From Moritella sp. (lineage in GTDB: Bacteria > Pseudomonadota > Gammaproteobacteria > Enterobacterales > Moritellaceae), in the NCBI RefSeq assembly GCF_013215705.1, contig NZ_JABSQR010000016.1, positions 58,594 through 122,593 on the forward strand: DNA of 64,000 nt, written 5' to 3'. The position numbers were made by a program, and so were the translations under genes. Within the stretch, counting starts at the first letter, position 1. Each line of letters starts with the position of its first letter. Under the pieces are notes generated by a model, which was not told where the DNA came from, did not search any database, and saw only the letters and a list, made by a program, of their open reading frames with translations. Below are positions 44,273 through 53,546 of this stretch, one piece after another.

Positions 44273-47032
44273 ATGAAGAAACTCAAACATACATTGGTTG
44301 CGACAGCGATAATCAGTTTACTTGGTGTCAATGCTGTACATGCGAAAACTCCAGTAGACTTGGGGGTGGTTAATGAAGATAAGTTGGCCGAAATGCTGGT
44401 TCGCAGGGGATTACTTGATGATTCAGCGTCATTACAGGAAAGGTCAGATGCAGTAAAAAGCTATTTAGACAATAAGATAAAACATGGATTTAGTGGTGAT
44501 GCTCAATTTGGGAAGCAAGCCAAACTTCATCAAAGTCGCATTATTAATGTTATCGAGAAACAACAGGGATTGAAAAAGTCGAGTGTCTTTGCGCTGGAAA
44601 TTACGAATAAGCGCACCGATAAAGTCTTGGCTCTTTTGATCGATTTCCCCGACCTTCCATGGGATGATAACCAGCTGACTGAAGAGCATACTTCGATGCT
44701 TTACCCTAGTTATTCACCTACGCATTATCAGAACCTGCTATTCTCAGATACTGGTTATACCGGTCCGAAAGGCAATAATTTTATCTCTATGCGTCAATAT
44801 TACGAGCAAGAATCAGGAGATAGTTACAGTGTTGCCGGTCAAGCTACAGGTTGGTATACAGCGGAGAATAATGCCGCTTATTACGGAGGCAACTCTGCGA
44901 CAACCGACAATGACAAAAATGCCCAAGCGTTAGTGCGCGAGGCGCTGGCACAGCTGGCTAAAGATCCGAGTGTGAATCTGGCCGACTATGATATCGAAGA
45001 TCGTTATGACTTTGACGGTGATGGTAACTTCCGTGAACCAGATGGTGTTATCGATCATCTCATGGTCTTTCATGCCTCTGTTGGCGAAGAAGCAGGTGGT
45101 GGTGTACTGGGTCCTGATGCGATTTGGTCACACCGTTTTAATCTTGGTCAGCCATATGTACTTGAAGGTACGACAAGTTCTGTGCCGGAACAATTTAATG
45201 GTAACTATGCAGCGTTTGATTATACGATCCAACCAATAGACGCCGCAGCAGGGGTTTGTGCGCACGAATATGGTCACGATTTAGGCCTGCCTGATGAGTA
45301 TGATACTCAGTATAGTGGCGCTGGCGAACCTGTTTCTTATTGGTCAATCATGTCTTCTGGTAGTTGGGCTGGTAAAATTGGTGGAACCCAACCGACAGCA
45401 TTCAGCTCATGGGCTAAAACTTTCTTACAAACTGCAATTGGTGGCCGCTGGATCAATGATGAGCGATTATCTATTGAAGAGATAAAAGAGAAAGATTTAT
45501 TCTTTACCTTGTTCCAAACTACAGATAACGATCGTCCGAATATGGTACGCATTGACTTACCTATGAAGAAAAGCGAAGGATTAAAACCGTTCGAAGGGAC
45601 GGCTCAGTTCCATTCCGAACAGGGTGACGGCCTGAACAATTCGATGAGCAGAAGCTTAGATATTCCAGCTGCAGATGTCGTTAAACTGGTATTTAAAGCT
45701 TGGTATCAAATAGAAAAGGATTATGACTTTGCCCGTGTGCTGATTAACGGTAAACCAATCTCAGGTAATATTACGACGCTGGATGATCCGCTTAATACTG
45801 GTTTAGCCCCGGCTATTGGTGGTGAATCTGATGGTTGGATCGATGCAGAATTTGATCTGTCGGCTTACGCTGGACAAACTGTTACGCTTGGTTTTGATTA
45901 CATCACGGATGGTGGTCTGGCAATGAAAGGACTGTTCCTTGATAACATTGCTCTGGTTAGTGATGGTGAACGTACGCTGATTGATGATGTAGAATCAACG
46001 TCGACGTTTGCTCTTAATGGCTTTAAGGCTAACACTGGTTTCTACGAGTCTAATCACTATTATTTACTACAATGGCGTAGTCATAACGACGTTGATGAAG
46101 GCTTGAAAAATATTAAACGTATGGGTCAGTTAGTGACGTTCGAACCCGGATTGATTATTTGGTACGTTGATGATTCATTTAAGGATAACGCGGTAGGTAA
46201 ACATCCTGGTCAAGGTTGGCTTGGTATTTTAGATGCTGATCAGAACGCGCTATTATGGTCGGATACTGGCCTCCCTGCACAAACTCGTTTTCAAGTTCGT
46301 GATGCTGCTTTCTCATTACATGATCAAACTGAATTTAGTTTGACTGCTCGTGATGGCAATGTATTGGAAGATAGTAATCTTGCTGCCAATGGTCATTTTG
46401 CTGATAATCAAGATTACAGTTTGCCACAAGCGCCGGATTCAGGGCGTATCGTGACCGAATATGGTCTTGTTATTGATATACTGAAGCAGGCTGAAAACAA
46501 CGAATATGGTGTTCTAAAAGTGTCTTATTCAGAGGCTGAAAATGTTGCACCTCAAGCTATATTTGACTTTGTTGTTGACGGACTCGAGGTTACTGCCACA
46601 AACAGAAGTACTGATAGTGATGGTCAGATTTCTAAATATCTATGGGATTTTGGCAGCGGTCAGATCAGTGATGAAATCTCACCAGTGTGGCAGTATACTG
46701 AAAGTGGCAGTTACACGGTAACCCTGACGGTAACTGATAATGATGGCGTAACAGCGACAGTATCTGAGACAATTGAGGTTGTTTCTCCAAATGTTGAACC
46801 TGAAGTTGATGCGAAATATATTCACTTAGGTCGTCTGGTGACATTATGGTCAACCAGTACTGACAGTGATGGTCGTATTGTTGATACTGAATGGCAATTA
46901 CCGAATGGCAAGACTAAGCATGGTCGTCTTATTACGGCAATGTTTCCTTCATACGGTCATCATGTTGTGACATTGAAGATAATCGATAATGACGGTGCTG
47001 TTGTCAGCAAGGTTATTAACGTTAAAATATAA
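44273..47032 (+). CDS. Secreted M6-family metalloprotease (PrtV / immune inhibitor A-like) with PKD domains
   Basis: This exported zinc protease of 919 residues has a signal peptide (MKKLKHTLVATAIISLLGVNAVHA), then a propeptide (about residues 25-110). The M6 catalytic domain carries HEYGHDLGLPDEYD (His331, Glu332, His335). Beta-sandwich modules follow, then two PKD-type domains at the C-terminus, the first with YLWDFGSG and YTVTLTVTDNDG. The order matches Vibrio PrtV and Bacillus immune inhibitor A relatives, which degrade host or matrix proteins. ATG 44246 is open, but AAGGA at 44261-44265 supports 44273. IS relics lie on both sides, which suggests the locus was acquired or mobilised. Confidence 0.9.
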   Translation: MKKLKHTLVATAIISLLGVNAVHAKTPVDLGVVNEDKLAEMLVRRGLLDDSASLQERSDAVKSYLDNKIKHGFSGDAQFGKQAKLHQSRIINVIEKQQGLKKSSVFALEITNKRTDKVLALLIDFPDLPWDDNQLTEEHTSMLYPSYSPTHYQNLLFSDTGYTGPKGNNFISMRQYYEQESGDSYSVAGQATGWYTAENNAAYYGGNSATTDNDKNAQALVREALAQLAKDPSVNLADYDIEDRYDFDGDGNFREPDGVIDHLMVFHASVGEEAGGGVLGPDAIWSHRFNLGQPYVLEGTTSSVPEQFNGNYAAFDYTIQPIDAAAGVCAHEYGHDLGLPDEYDTQYSGAGEPVSYWSIMSSGSWAGKIGGTQPTAFSSWAKTFLQTAIGGRWINDERLSIEEIKEKDLFFTLFQTTDNDRPNMVRIDLPMKKSEGLKPFEGTAQFHSEQGDGLNNSMSRSLDIPAADVVKLVFKAWYQIEKDYDFARVLINGKPISGNITTLDDPLNTGLAPAIGGESDGWIDAEFDLSAYAGQTVTLGFDYITDGGLAMKGLFLDNIALVSDGERTLIDDVESTSTFALNGFKANTGFYESNHYYLLQWRSHNDVDEGLKNIKRMGQLVTFEPGLIIWYVDDSFKDNAVGKHPGQGWLGILDADQNALLWSDTGLPAQTRFQVRDAAFSLHDQTEFSLTARDGNVLEDSNLAANGHFADNQDYSLPQAPDSGRIVTEYGLVIDILKQAENNEYGVLKVSYSEAENVAPQAIFDFVVDGLEVTATNRSTDSDGQISKYLWDFGSGQISDEISPVWQYTESGSYTVTLTVTDNDGVTATVSETIEVVSPNVEPEVDAKYIHLGRLVTLWSTSTDSDGRIVDTEWQLPNGKTKHGRLITAMFPSYGHHVVTLKIIDNDGAVVSKVINVKI

Positions 47033-47099
47033 ATGTCATAAAAGATGAGTTAAAGCGCTCCTTGTGGGTAATGCCGCTCACTTAAGGAGCCCTGTCCCG

Positions 47100-47340
47100 A
47101 AATCTGTGTAATTGCCTATCATTAACTTAATCATATTAAGGATAGGCAATTATGACAACGCAAGCACTAGAAGCCTGTGCAAAGGAAGCTGCAAAATCTT
47201 GAAATCTCAGCAAAATCTCCTCTATTTTAGTCAAACTCTCACTAACATCACCGTTGAAACTGCGCTCAATGCAGAGCTAGATGAACATCTTGGTTATGAA
47301 AACACATTTACTTGCTCAATCAACGATCCAAGTACTTGAT
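47100..47340 (+). mobile_element. IS256-family relic, left end and transposase start
   Basis: The DNA starts with a terminus-like CCTGTCCCGAAATCTGTGTAA. The frame from ATG 47152 reads MTTQALEACAKEAAKS, then breaks by a one-base loss and continues in another frame as TVETALNAELDEHLGYE, the hallmark N-terminal region of IS256-type transposases. Nothing of the catalytic domain remains; the sequence switches abruptly to IS66-type sequence at about 47341-47370. Confidence 0.78.
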
Positions 47341-47960
47341 GAAAAAGATTGAACTGCACAGCAAAAATCATACATGTGGGTTTATCGTAGCAATGAATAC
47401 ACGGCAAAGCCGGTTGTAATCTACGATTACCAACCGAGTCGCGCACGTCGCTGCCCTAAAGCATTCTTAATGGGGTTTTCAGGTTATTTACAATGCGATG
47501 GTTACAGTGCTTATGAAAAAATCGACGATATAATTCCTGTTGGTTGTTGGGCTCATGCAAGACGTAAGTTTCACGATGCCTTAACCGCGCAGCCCAAAAG
47601 TAAAATAGGCGTGGTCATTAGCTATACCTTAAATCAATGGGAAAGCTGAGGCGTTATCTTTATTCGGGTGAATTAGGGATTGATAATAACGTCACTGAAC
47701 GTGATATCAGGCCATTTACCACAGGTCGGAAAAATTGGATGTTCAGTCAATCAGTGGATGGTGCAGATGCGAGCGCAGTACTTTACAGTATTGTGATGAC
47801 TTGCCGTGCGAACGATATAAATCCGTATTTATACTTCCAAAAATTCTTCATAGAACTGCCGCAGTGGGATGGACTTGCTGATTTAAGTGATTTATTACCT
47901 TGGAATGCAGGTCTAAAAGCCTGATGATATCAGGCTTGGCCGCTTAACCAACCGCTTACA
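47341..47960 (+). mobile_element. IS66-family transposase relic (frameshifted, internally deleted)
   Basis: The frame at 47374-47645 encodes the central IS66 transposase domain (YDYQPSRARRCPKAF, GYLQCDGYSAYEKI, GCWAHARRKFHDAL). It then jumps, after an internal loss, to the C-terminal part ([26 protein letters not shown]) in a different frame, continuing to 47924. The N-terminal DNA-binding part is missing. The end AGCCTGATGATATCAGGCTT followed by AACCGCTTA is shared with the relic at 43.1 kb. It is not functional. Confidence 0.85.
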
Positions 47961-48064
47961 TTAAATCAGAGTATCAAGAGTTTGATGATGAAAGGCATGA
48001 GAAATCTCTTAGCGATGCCTACATAGCTATCGAAAAGCTTGTGGAGCATCTTTCTTTGGTATAG
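47954..48064 (+). pseudogene. C-terminal fragment of a gene cut by the IS66 relic
   Basis: Immediately after the IS66 end, 36 codons remain open (IKSEYQEFDDERHEKSLSDA through IEKLVEHLSLV) and stop at 48064. They look like a helical protein terminus with no start, so this is probably the tail of a gene interrupted by the insertion. The family is not recognised. Confidence 0.4.
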
Positions 48065-48097
48065 TTGGATCTTCTCTTAATCGAAGTTATCAGGAAG

Positions 48098-48135
48098 TTG
48101 ACAATAAATAGTAAACTCGTTTACTATTTATTGTC
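48098..48135 (+). promoter_or_regulatory. Promoter and overlapping perfect palindrome of the SRPBCC-MarR operon
   Basis: TTGACA (48098-48103) and TACTAT (48122-48127) form a sigma70-like promoter with an 18-base spacer. A perfect inverted repeat with 17-base arms (GACAATAAATAGTAAAC, 48100-48116, mirrored at 48119-48135, 2-base centre) covers both elements. Its position and symmetry fit an operator for the MarR-family regulator encoded as second gene, giving autorepression. Confidence 0.75.
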
Positions 48136-48156
48136 ATTCATTAGCAGAGAAAATAC

Positions 48157-48567
48157 ATGATTATTGAAGAAAACATCGAAATTAACTCAACTCCACAGCA
48201 CATATTCTCGATTTATAAAAATGTCTCTAATTGGTATGTTTGGGATAAAGAAGTCAAAGAATCTAGCTTAAACGGTTCGTTTATAAAGGGGAGTTTTGGT
48301 AGTTTAACGCCATCAAAAGGCCCAAAATCTAAAATCCAGCTATCCGAAGTAGCAGAAGATAAATCTTTTACAGTTGAGAGTAAATTACCTTTTTGTGTCA
48401 TGCATTTTGAACATCATTTAATATCGAAAGGCGACACTGTTTTGGTAACACATAAGGTTAGATTTAAGGGGCTACTTAGTGTTGTGTTTCGCAATATAAT
48501 TGGTAAGAAAATTAAGAACGGTTTACCTATTACACTCAAAGGTCTGAAAAGTTTAGCGGAGAAATAA
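48157..48567 (+). CDS. SRPBCC-fold (polyketide cyclase/START-like) protein
   Basis: This 136-residue protein fits the SRPBCC/Bet v1-like superfamily: an opening IIEENIEINSTPQHIFSIYKNVSNWYVWDKEVKES segment, mid-chain beta strands and a C-terminal helix (GLKSLAEK). Members bind hydrophobic ligands in a deep cavity. It is the first gene of a two-gene operon; the MarR gene starts at the very next base after its stop. It may therefore bind or modify the ligand sensed by that regulator. The substrate is unknown. Confidence 0.78.
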   Translation: MIIEENIEINSTPQHIFSIYKNVSNWYVWDKEVKESSLNGSFIKGSFGSLTPSKGPKSKIQLSEVAEDKSFTVESKLPFCVMHFEHHLISKGDTVLVTHKVRFKGLLSVVFRNIIGKKIKNGLPITLKGLKSLAEK

Positions 48568-49011
48568 ATGATATTCAAAGCAGATGACCCCATGGGTAGT
48601 ATCGGATTGCAATTTTGGAACTTGTACACGAAATGGAATACAGCAATTGCAGTAAACCTGAAGCCGTTAGGATTAAACCATACTCAATTTGTTATCCTTG
48701 CTGCGACTCTTTGGTGTGAAAAAGAACAAACCAGTCCTTCTCAAGCTAAAATATCGGCCTTAACAAGTATTGATAAAATGACTTTGTCTAAAGCCTTGAA
48801 AAGATTAGTTGAAAATAAATTGGTGGTAAAAAGTAAAGCACTAAATGATTCACGAAGTTTTGTTTTAAAACTGTCTGAAACAGGTAAAGACCTAACTCTG
48901 CAAGCAATTAGTGTTGTGGAAGAAATCGATGATAAGGTTTTCGGTTCATTAGGAACTGCAAAGAAAGAAAAATTTCTGTCTTTGATTTTGGAATTTAATC
49001 GTTTCAACTAA
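48568..49011 (+). CDS. MarR-family transcriptional regulator
   Basis: This 147-residue protein has the MarR layout: an N-terminal dimerisation helix, helix-turn-helix (SQAKISALTSIDKMTLSKALKRLVENKLV), a wing with the typical NDSR, and C-terminal helices. It directly follows the SRPBCC gene without spacing. The long palindrome over the operon promoter is its likely binding site. Ligand-dependent derepression of the SRPBCC gene is the natural model. Confidence 0.88.
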   Translation: MIFKADDPMGSIGLQFWNLYTKWNTAIAVNLKPLGLNHTQFVILAATLWCEKEQTSPSQAKISALTSIDKMTLSKALKRLVENKLVVKSKALNDSRSFVLKLSETGKDLTLQAISVVEEIDDKVFGSLGTAKKEKFLSLILEFNRFN

Positions 49012-49607
49012 AAGTCAGGCATCATTTTTCATGTTTGTTGCGCAACCGATACATAGTTGCTGTGATCCAGCCTTGGTTAGATTAGATATTATGCAAAAGC
49101 GCTCTCCCTTCTATAGTGACTTGTATCGCATATTACAAAAGTATTACAAATAAGCATTTTCATTAGAATCGATGCGAAAGGGATGTTCATTAAGACAGCG
49201 CAAAATGATCCATCCAGAATTACGGGTTAAAGTTAGTTTTAAAGTGGTAAAATAAGCATTAGAGAGGACTTTTTGTCTGAATAGTGAAAATGAGACTGCG
49301 TATCATTCCCTTCATGTTCAATCGGCCGTATATCGACGATTTGATTTCTAGATTAAGAATGTCACCAATGAGCCATTACAATTGTAAAAAGTAGATTCAG
49401 TAGCTGTAAACGCACCTTAAATGAACAATTTTCAATGTCCTGTAACATGGCGCCATGTTATTCTAATTTCTCAACCTATGCTCTGATTCATAAGCGGGGG
49501 GAGAATGTTTTAATTATTGTAATCTACTGATTCTAGATGATAAAAAGTGGAATAAATACACCGTATTTAATTACTTTAACTGGATGATAACACCAAGGAT
49601 GTCGTGT
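49012..49607 (+). other. Long gap upstream of the chemoreceptor, with an 18-base palindrome
   Basis: No gene is recognised in about 600 bases. The one clear element is the perfect palindrome TAACATGGCGCCATGTTA (49443-49460), about 150 bases before the chemoreceptor start, which could be a regulator site. The segment around 49270-49350 looks like decayed coding DNA, but nothing identifiable remains. Confidence 0.45.
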
Positions 49608-51170
49608 ATGAAAAATTTAATATTAATAACGGTATTGGTAATGTTTGCGATCGCAGGCATAACAAGTATCACCTCTACTGCTTATATATCTAATCAAAAA
49701 ATTGATGACATTATATTAAAAAAATCCCAAGCAAAGGCTGAAGTAATTGCTAAAAATGTCGAGTATGTATTACAAAAGTCTGCCCAGCCATTGGTTGATT
49801 TACAAGAGTTAGTAGTGTCACTTTCAGAGCGTTCAGATATTATCTACGCGGTTTTCATTGACCGAAAAATTCAGGCTGTTGCACATAGCGATATAAACAA
49901 GTTAAATAAGATTTATAAAGATAACTACACCATGGCGGGCGCAGGGAAAGGAGAGCAAAAATTCTCTAAATGGTATGCGGATGTACAACAAATGTGGGTG
50001 TACGACATAATGGTCCCCGTTTACGATAAGAATGGTGAGCTATTGGGTGCTTTTGATATTGGCATCCCAATTTCAGAAGTAGATGATGCTGTAACAGACA
50101 TTGTGCTCACTCAGTTAATCGCAATCACCGCCATTTTTCTGATATGTGCCTGCGTGTTGATGTGGCTACTGGGTCGATTTTTCAAACCGCTTGTTGGCTT
50201 GCAACAGGCATTAGAAGATATATCAAAAGGCGATGGAGACCTTACCGTTAGGTTACCTGTACAAGGAACAGATGAAATAGCCCATATTTCTAAAGCATTC
50301 AATATTTTTGTGGGTAATATTAATGAAATAATTTCCAAAGTTGTCGAAACGGGCTTAGGTATAGGTCGTTCAGCGACTGAACTTCGCAGTCAGTCTCAGC
50401 TAGGGTTATCAAGAGGTCAAGCGCAAAGCGAACGAACGTTATTAGTCGCAACTTCAATAAATGAAATGATCGCGACTATTAATGAAATATCGCAAAATGC
50501 GGCGGGTGCAGCAAATTCGGCTAATGGTGCAAATAGCGAAACTCAAGCAGGGCGTAAAACATTACAAGACTCATCTAATACCATCAATAACCTTGGTGGT
50601 GAAATGAATAATATGTCATCGGTTATCACATCATTAGCGGGAAAAACACAGTCAATCGGGTCCATTCTCGACGTGATAAGAGGTGTTTCAGAGCAGACTA
50701 ATCTCCTTGCACTCAACGCTGCAATTGAAGCTGCTCGAGCCGGTGAGGCTGGTCGAGGTTTTGCTGTCGTCGCAGATGAAGTCAGAAATCTTGCTACTAA
50801 AACTGCACAGTCGACCGATGAAATTCAAAATATGATTAATCAGTTACAGCATGAGGCAAAAAATGCGGTAGAGGCGATGGAGAGTAGTCGAACTTTAACC
50901 GAAGAAGGTACAAGAACCACCGCTCAAGCTCTGGAAATGCTCGAAAAAATATCAGTGCAAGTCATTACAATCCTTGATATGAATACCCAAGTCGCAACGG
51001 CTACCGAAGAGCAATCTTGTGTAGCAAATGAAATCAATATCAATATGGATTTGGTCAATAACTCTGTTCAAGAAGGCTTGATCGCTAGTCAGGAGCTAGA
51101 AACTTCGAGTAAAACCCTAGAGCAGCTTGCTCAAACTTTAGATCTTCATGTAGGTTCATTCAAAATATAA
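49608..51170 (+). CDS. Methyl-accepting chemotaxis protein
   Basis: This chemoreceptor has about 520 residues. It has an N-terminal membrane helix (about residues 3-23), a periplasmic Cache-like sensor (about 30-165), a second helix (about 170-195), a HAMP domain ([23 protein letters not shown]), and a long cytoplasmic coiled coil. The conserved tip is [35 protein letters not shown]. It relays a ligand signal to CheA/CheW at the cell pole. Starts at 49584 and 49599 are possible, but AAGGA at 49595-49599 fits ATG 49608 best. No C-terminal CheR pentapeptide is seen. Its ligand is unknown. Confidence 0.92.
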   Translation: MKNLILITVLVMFAIAGITSITSTAYISNQKIDDIILKKSQAKAEVIAKNVEYVLQKSAQPLVDLQELVVSLSERSDIIYAVFIDRKIQAVAHSDINKLNKIYKDNYTMAGAGKGEQKFSKWYADVQQMWVYDIMVPVYDKNGELLGAFDIGIPISEVDDAVTDIVLTQLIAITAIFLICACVLMWLLGRFFKPLVGLQQALEDISKGDGDLTVRLPVQGTDEIAHISKAFNIFVGNINEIISKVVETGLGIGRSATELRSQSQLGLSRGQAQSERTLLVATSINEMIATINEISQNAAGAANSANGANSETQAGRKTLQDSSNTINNLGGEMNNMSSVITSLAGKTQSIGSILDVIRGVSEQTNLLALNAAIEAARAGEAGRGFAVVADEVRNLATKTAQSTDEIQNMINQLQHEAKNAVEAMESSRTLTEEGTRTTAQALEMLEKISVQVITILDMNTQVATATEEQSCVANEININMDLVNNSVQEGLIASQELETSSKTLEQLAQTLDLHVGSFKI

Positions 51171-51485
51171 TATTTAAGGCTTCTAATTATAAGGGGCTCT
51201 TTATTATTTTCAGATAGTGAGTGTGACGACGTCACGCTCACTATCCCATTAACCTTTCAGTCATCATCCTCAACTCAGACTTACTGTCGAATTTCTGCCA
51301 GTTACGATCTTAGCGTAATAACTAAAAACCTCTTTTGTTCTCGATAACCTAGTCTTATATATAGAATTCCGTATCATAAGCTGTGATGAGATAAACAGCC
51401 AAGCCATAGACATAAACATAATTGAGCGAACGCCAATAAGTATTGGCAAGCAGTATCATTATTCAGAGAATTAAAGGACAACAAT
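51171..51485 (+). other. Gap before the MscS gene
   Basis: Apart from the hairpin at 51213-51245 no gene or clear element is seen. AAAGGA just before 51486 is the ribosome site of the channel gene. Confidence 0.4.
51213..51245. terminator. Long imperfect hairpin after the chemoreceptor gene
   Basis: Two 15-base arms (GATAGTGAGTGTGAC / GTCACGCTCACTATC) differ by one G-T wobble and enclose a 3-base loop. It lies about 45 bases after the stop. No T-run follows, so it may be a weak terminator or a 3'-end structure. Confidence 0.55.
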
Positions 51486-52328
51486 ATGGACGAGATCGCG
51501 TTAAAAGAAGAGCTAGAACAACTACAGAACGTGTATACCATAATAACTGAATTTGTGGTGGAATACAGTTTCCAGATTTTTGGTGCGATGATTATCTTCA
51601 TCATCGGCTTGTGGGTGGCAGGTAAAGTTCAACGCTTTATTGCAGCCCAATGTGTAAAGCATGATGTTGATGTCACCCTGAGCGGATTTATTTCCAACGC
51701 TGTGCGCATGCTCGTTATTGTGATGGTCGCTGTTATTGCATTGGGTAAACTCGGGATCAGTGTGGCGCCGTTTATTGCTGCCGTAGGTGCGTTGGCATTG
51801 GGTGCGGGTTTGGCCCTACAGGGTATGCTGTCAAACTACGCCGCTGGGGTTACCATTATTTTAACTCGCCCGTTTGTGGTGGGTCATACCGTCAAAATCC
51901 AAGGGGTCATTGGCGTGGTTAAGGAGATCACTCTCGGGATGACTATCCTCACGAATGAAGAGGGTGATGAGATCCGTATCCCCAACAAGCACATCGTTGG
52001 TGAAATTCTGCATAATTCCTTCGAATACATGTTAGTGGAAGCTTCTATCGGCATTAGTTACAACGACGATCCAGAACAGGCCATTGCCACTTTGGGTACC
52101 GCGCTGGCTAGCATTGATGCAGTAGCCAAAGATCCAGCTGTGAAAATAGGCATTGAAGCCTTTGGCGATAGTTCAATTAATTTGGGCATACGTTTCTGGG
52201 TGCCGACGAAAAACTATTATGAAGTGAAATACAGCGCTAATTTGAAGATGTTTCAGGCACTGAAGCAAGACGGAATAACCATACCCTTTCCACAGCGTGA
52301 GGTACGATTACTTTCAGAAACGGTTTAA
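51486..52328 (+). CDS. mscS: Small-conductance mechanosensitive channel (MscS family)
   Basis: This 280-residue protein has three membrane helices (about residues 24-45, 63-85, 92-118). The pore-lining TM3 is Gly/Ala-rich (AAVGALALGAGLALQGMLSNYAAG). It is followed by the conserved beta-domain segment (ILTRPFVVGHTVKI, GVVKEITLGMTIL, IPNKHI) and a cytoplasmic alpha-beta domain. It is a typical-length MscS that releases solutes on hypo-osmotic shock in the inner membrane. An AAAGGACAACAAT ribosome site precedes the ATG. It is a single-gene unit. Confidence 0.92.
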   Translation: MDEIALKEELEQLQNVYTIITEFVVEYSFQIFGAMIIFIIGLWVAGKVQRFIAAQCVKHDVDVTLSGFISNAVRMLVIVMVAVIALGKLGISVAPFIAAVGALALGAGLALQGMLSNYAAGVTIILTRPFVVGHTVKIQGVIGVVKEITLGMTILTNEEGDEIRIPNKHIVGEILHNSFEYMLVEASIGISYNDDPEQAIATLGTALASIDAVAKDPAVKIGIEAFGDSSINLGIRFWVPTKNYYEVKYSANLKMFQALKQDGITIPFPQREVRLLSETV

Positions 52329-52453
52329 GCCCGCGATGATGGAACTCGACGAATTGAAAATTAATAGGGTAAAGCCTAGTGAATGGAAGAATCGCAATTT
52401 GTTAATTTCAATTAACCCCTACTTTATGTAATGTTAATTTTATCCTTTAAATC

Positions 52454-53521
52454 TTAAACTTTAATGTCTGCTGATAAGGAGGCTTTAAGGCGCTGCATAC
52501 CTTCGTCAATAGACACCAGAGGCTGGTAACCCAGATCGGCTTTAGCCGCGCTGATATCAAAGTAATGACTAGTCGACAATTGACGAGCGACAAAACGCGT
52601 CATCATCGGCTCTTGGGTTTTGCCAAGCCACTGGTATACCTTCTCTAGCACGGTACCGACTATGTAGGCCAGTAGTGCTGGTACGCGTTTCGTCACCGGT
52701 GGTAAATCGGCACAATCAAGTATTTTATTGAGCATGCTGGCCATCGTGATCGGTTGATCATTACTGACAAAATAACTATTACCGGCGCAACTTGGCGTGG
52801 GGTCTGCGAGTCTTAGCGCAGCCAGAATATGGGCATAAGCAGCATTATCAATGTAGATAGTATCAACCAGTTTATCTTCTTTACCGACTAATTTTAATCG
52901 ACCGAGTTTGGCTCGGGCAATGACGCGTGGCACCAGATGTGGATCACCGGGTCCCCAAATTAAATGTGGCCTTAAGGCAACGGTTTTGAGTCTATCGCTA
53001 TTCGCGGCCAGTACCATTTTCTCGGCCAGCGCTTTGGATTGCGCATAATAATTTAAGAATGATTGAGCGTAAGGTTGCGATTCATTGATCCCAGCTTCGT
53101 CTTCGCCCGTAAATGTCACACTTGGGGTGCTGGTATATACTAAGCGCTCGATAGCCAGTGACTGACTAGCCTGAATGATATTGGCAGACCCTTCCACATT
53201 AGGTCGATAATAATCAGCTTGCGAACCCCATACACCCGCTTTGGATGCGACATGAAAGACCAAGTCACAGTCCTTCATCGCCGCTGTGAGCGCCGACAAA
53301 TCACAGATGTCGCCCTGTACCATGTTGACACCTAACGTTGATAAGTGCGGATAATGACCACGGGCGAACCCGGTTACTTTAATACCGGCGGCAGTTAATG
53401 CCAGGCAGATACTGGTGCCTAAAAAACCACCAGCACCAGTGACAAATGCATGTTTGGTGGTCGCGGCTAATGCAGTAAGGGCGCGCTGTTCTGCGGGCGG
53501 ACGCGAGCTGAAATTCGACAT
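52454..53521 (-). CDS. oleD: OleD: NAD(P)H-dependent 2-alkyl-3-ketoacid reductase
   Basis: This 355-residue short-chain dehydrogenase/epimerase-like enzyme has an N-terminal Rossmann motif (VTGAGGFLGTSICLAL), the Ser/Tyr/Lys active site (YAQSK) and RPHLIWGPGDPHLVPR. In the olefin pathway OleD reduces the beta-keto acid formed by OleA to a beta-hydroxy acid. It is the last gene of the minus-strand oleABCD run, 25 bases after oleC. An N-terminal extension of about 22 residues precedes the Rossmann strand. Confidence 0.9.
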   Translation of the reverse strand: MSNFSSRPPAEQRALTALAATTKHAFVTGAGGFLGTSICLALTAAGIKVTGFARGHYPHLSTLGVNMVQGDICDLSALTAAMKDCDLVFHVASKAGVWGSQADYYRPNVEGSANIIQASQSLAIERLVYTSTPSVTFTGEDEAGINESQPYAQSFLNYYAQSKALAEKMVLAANSDRLKTVALRPHLIWGPGDPHLVPRVIARAKLGRLKLVGKEDKLVDTIYIDNAAYAHILAALRLADPTPSCAGNSYFVSNDQPITMASMLNKILDCADLPPVTKRVPALLAYIVGTVLEKVYQWLGKTQEPMMTRFVARQLSTSHYFDISAAKADLGYQPLVSIDEGMQRLKASLSADIKV

Positions 53522-53546
53522 ATTAAGACCTTGTTTGGGAATACTG

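Noticed and set aside
47152..47924. A functional transposase
   Set aside because: Pieces belong to two different families (IS256 then IS66), with frameshifts and missing catalytic parts; these are relics only.
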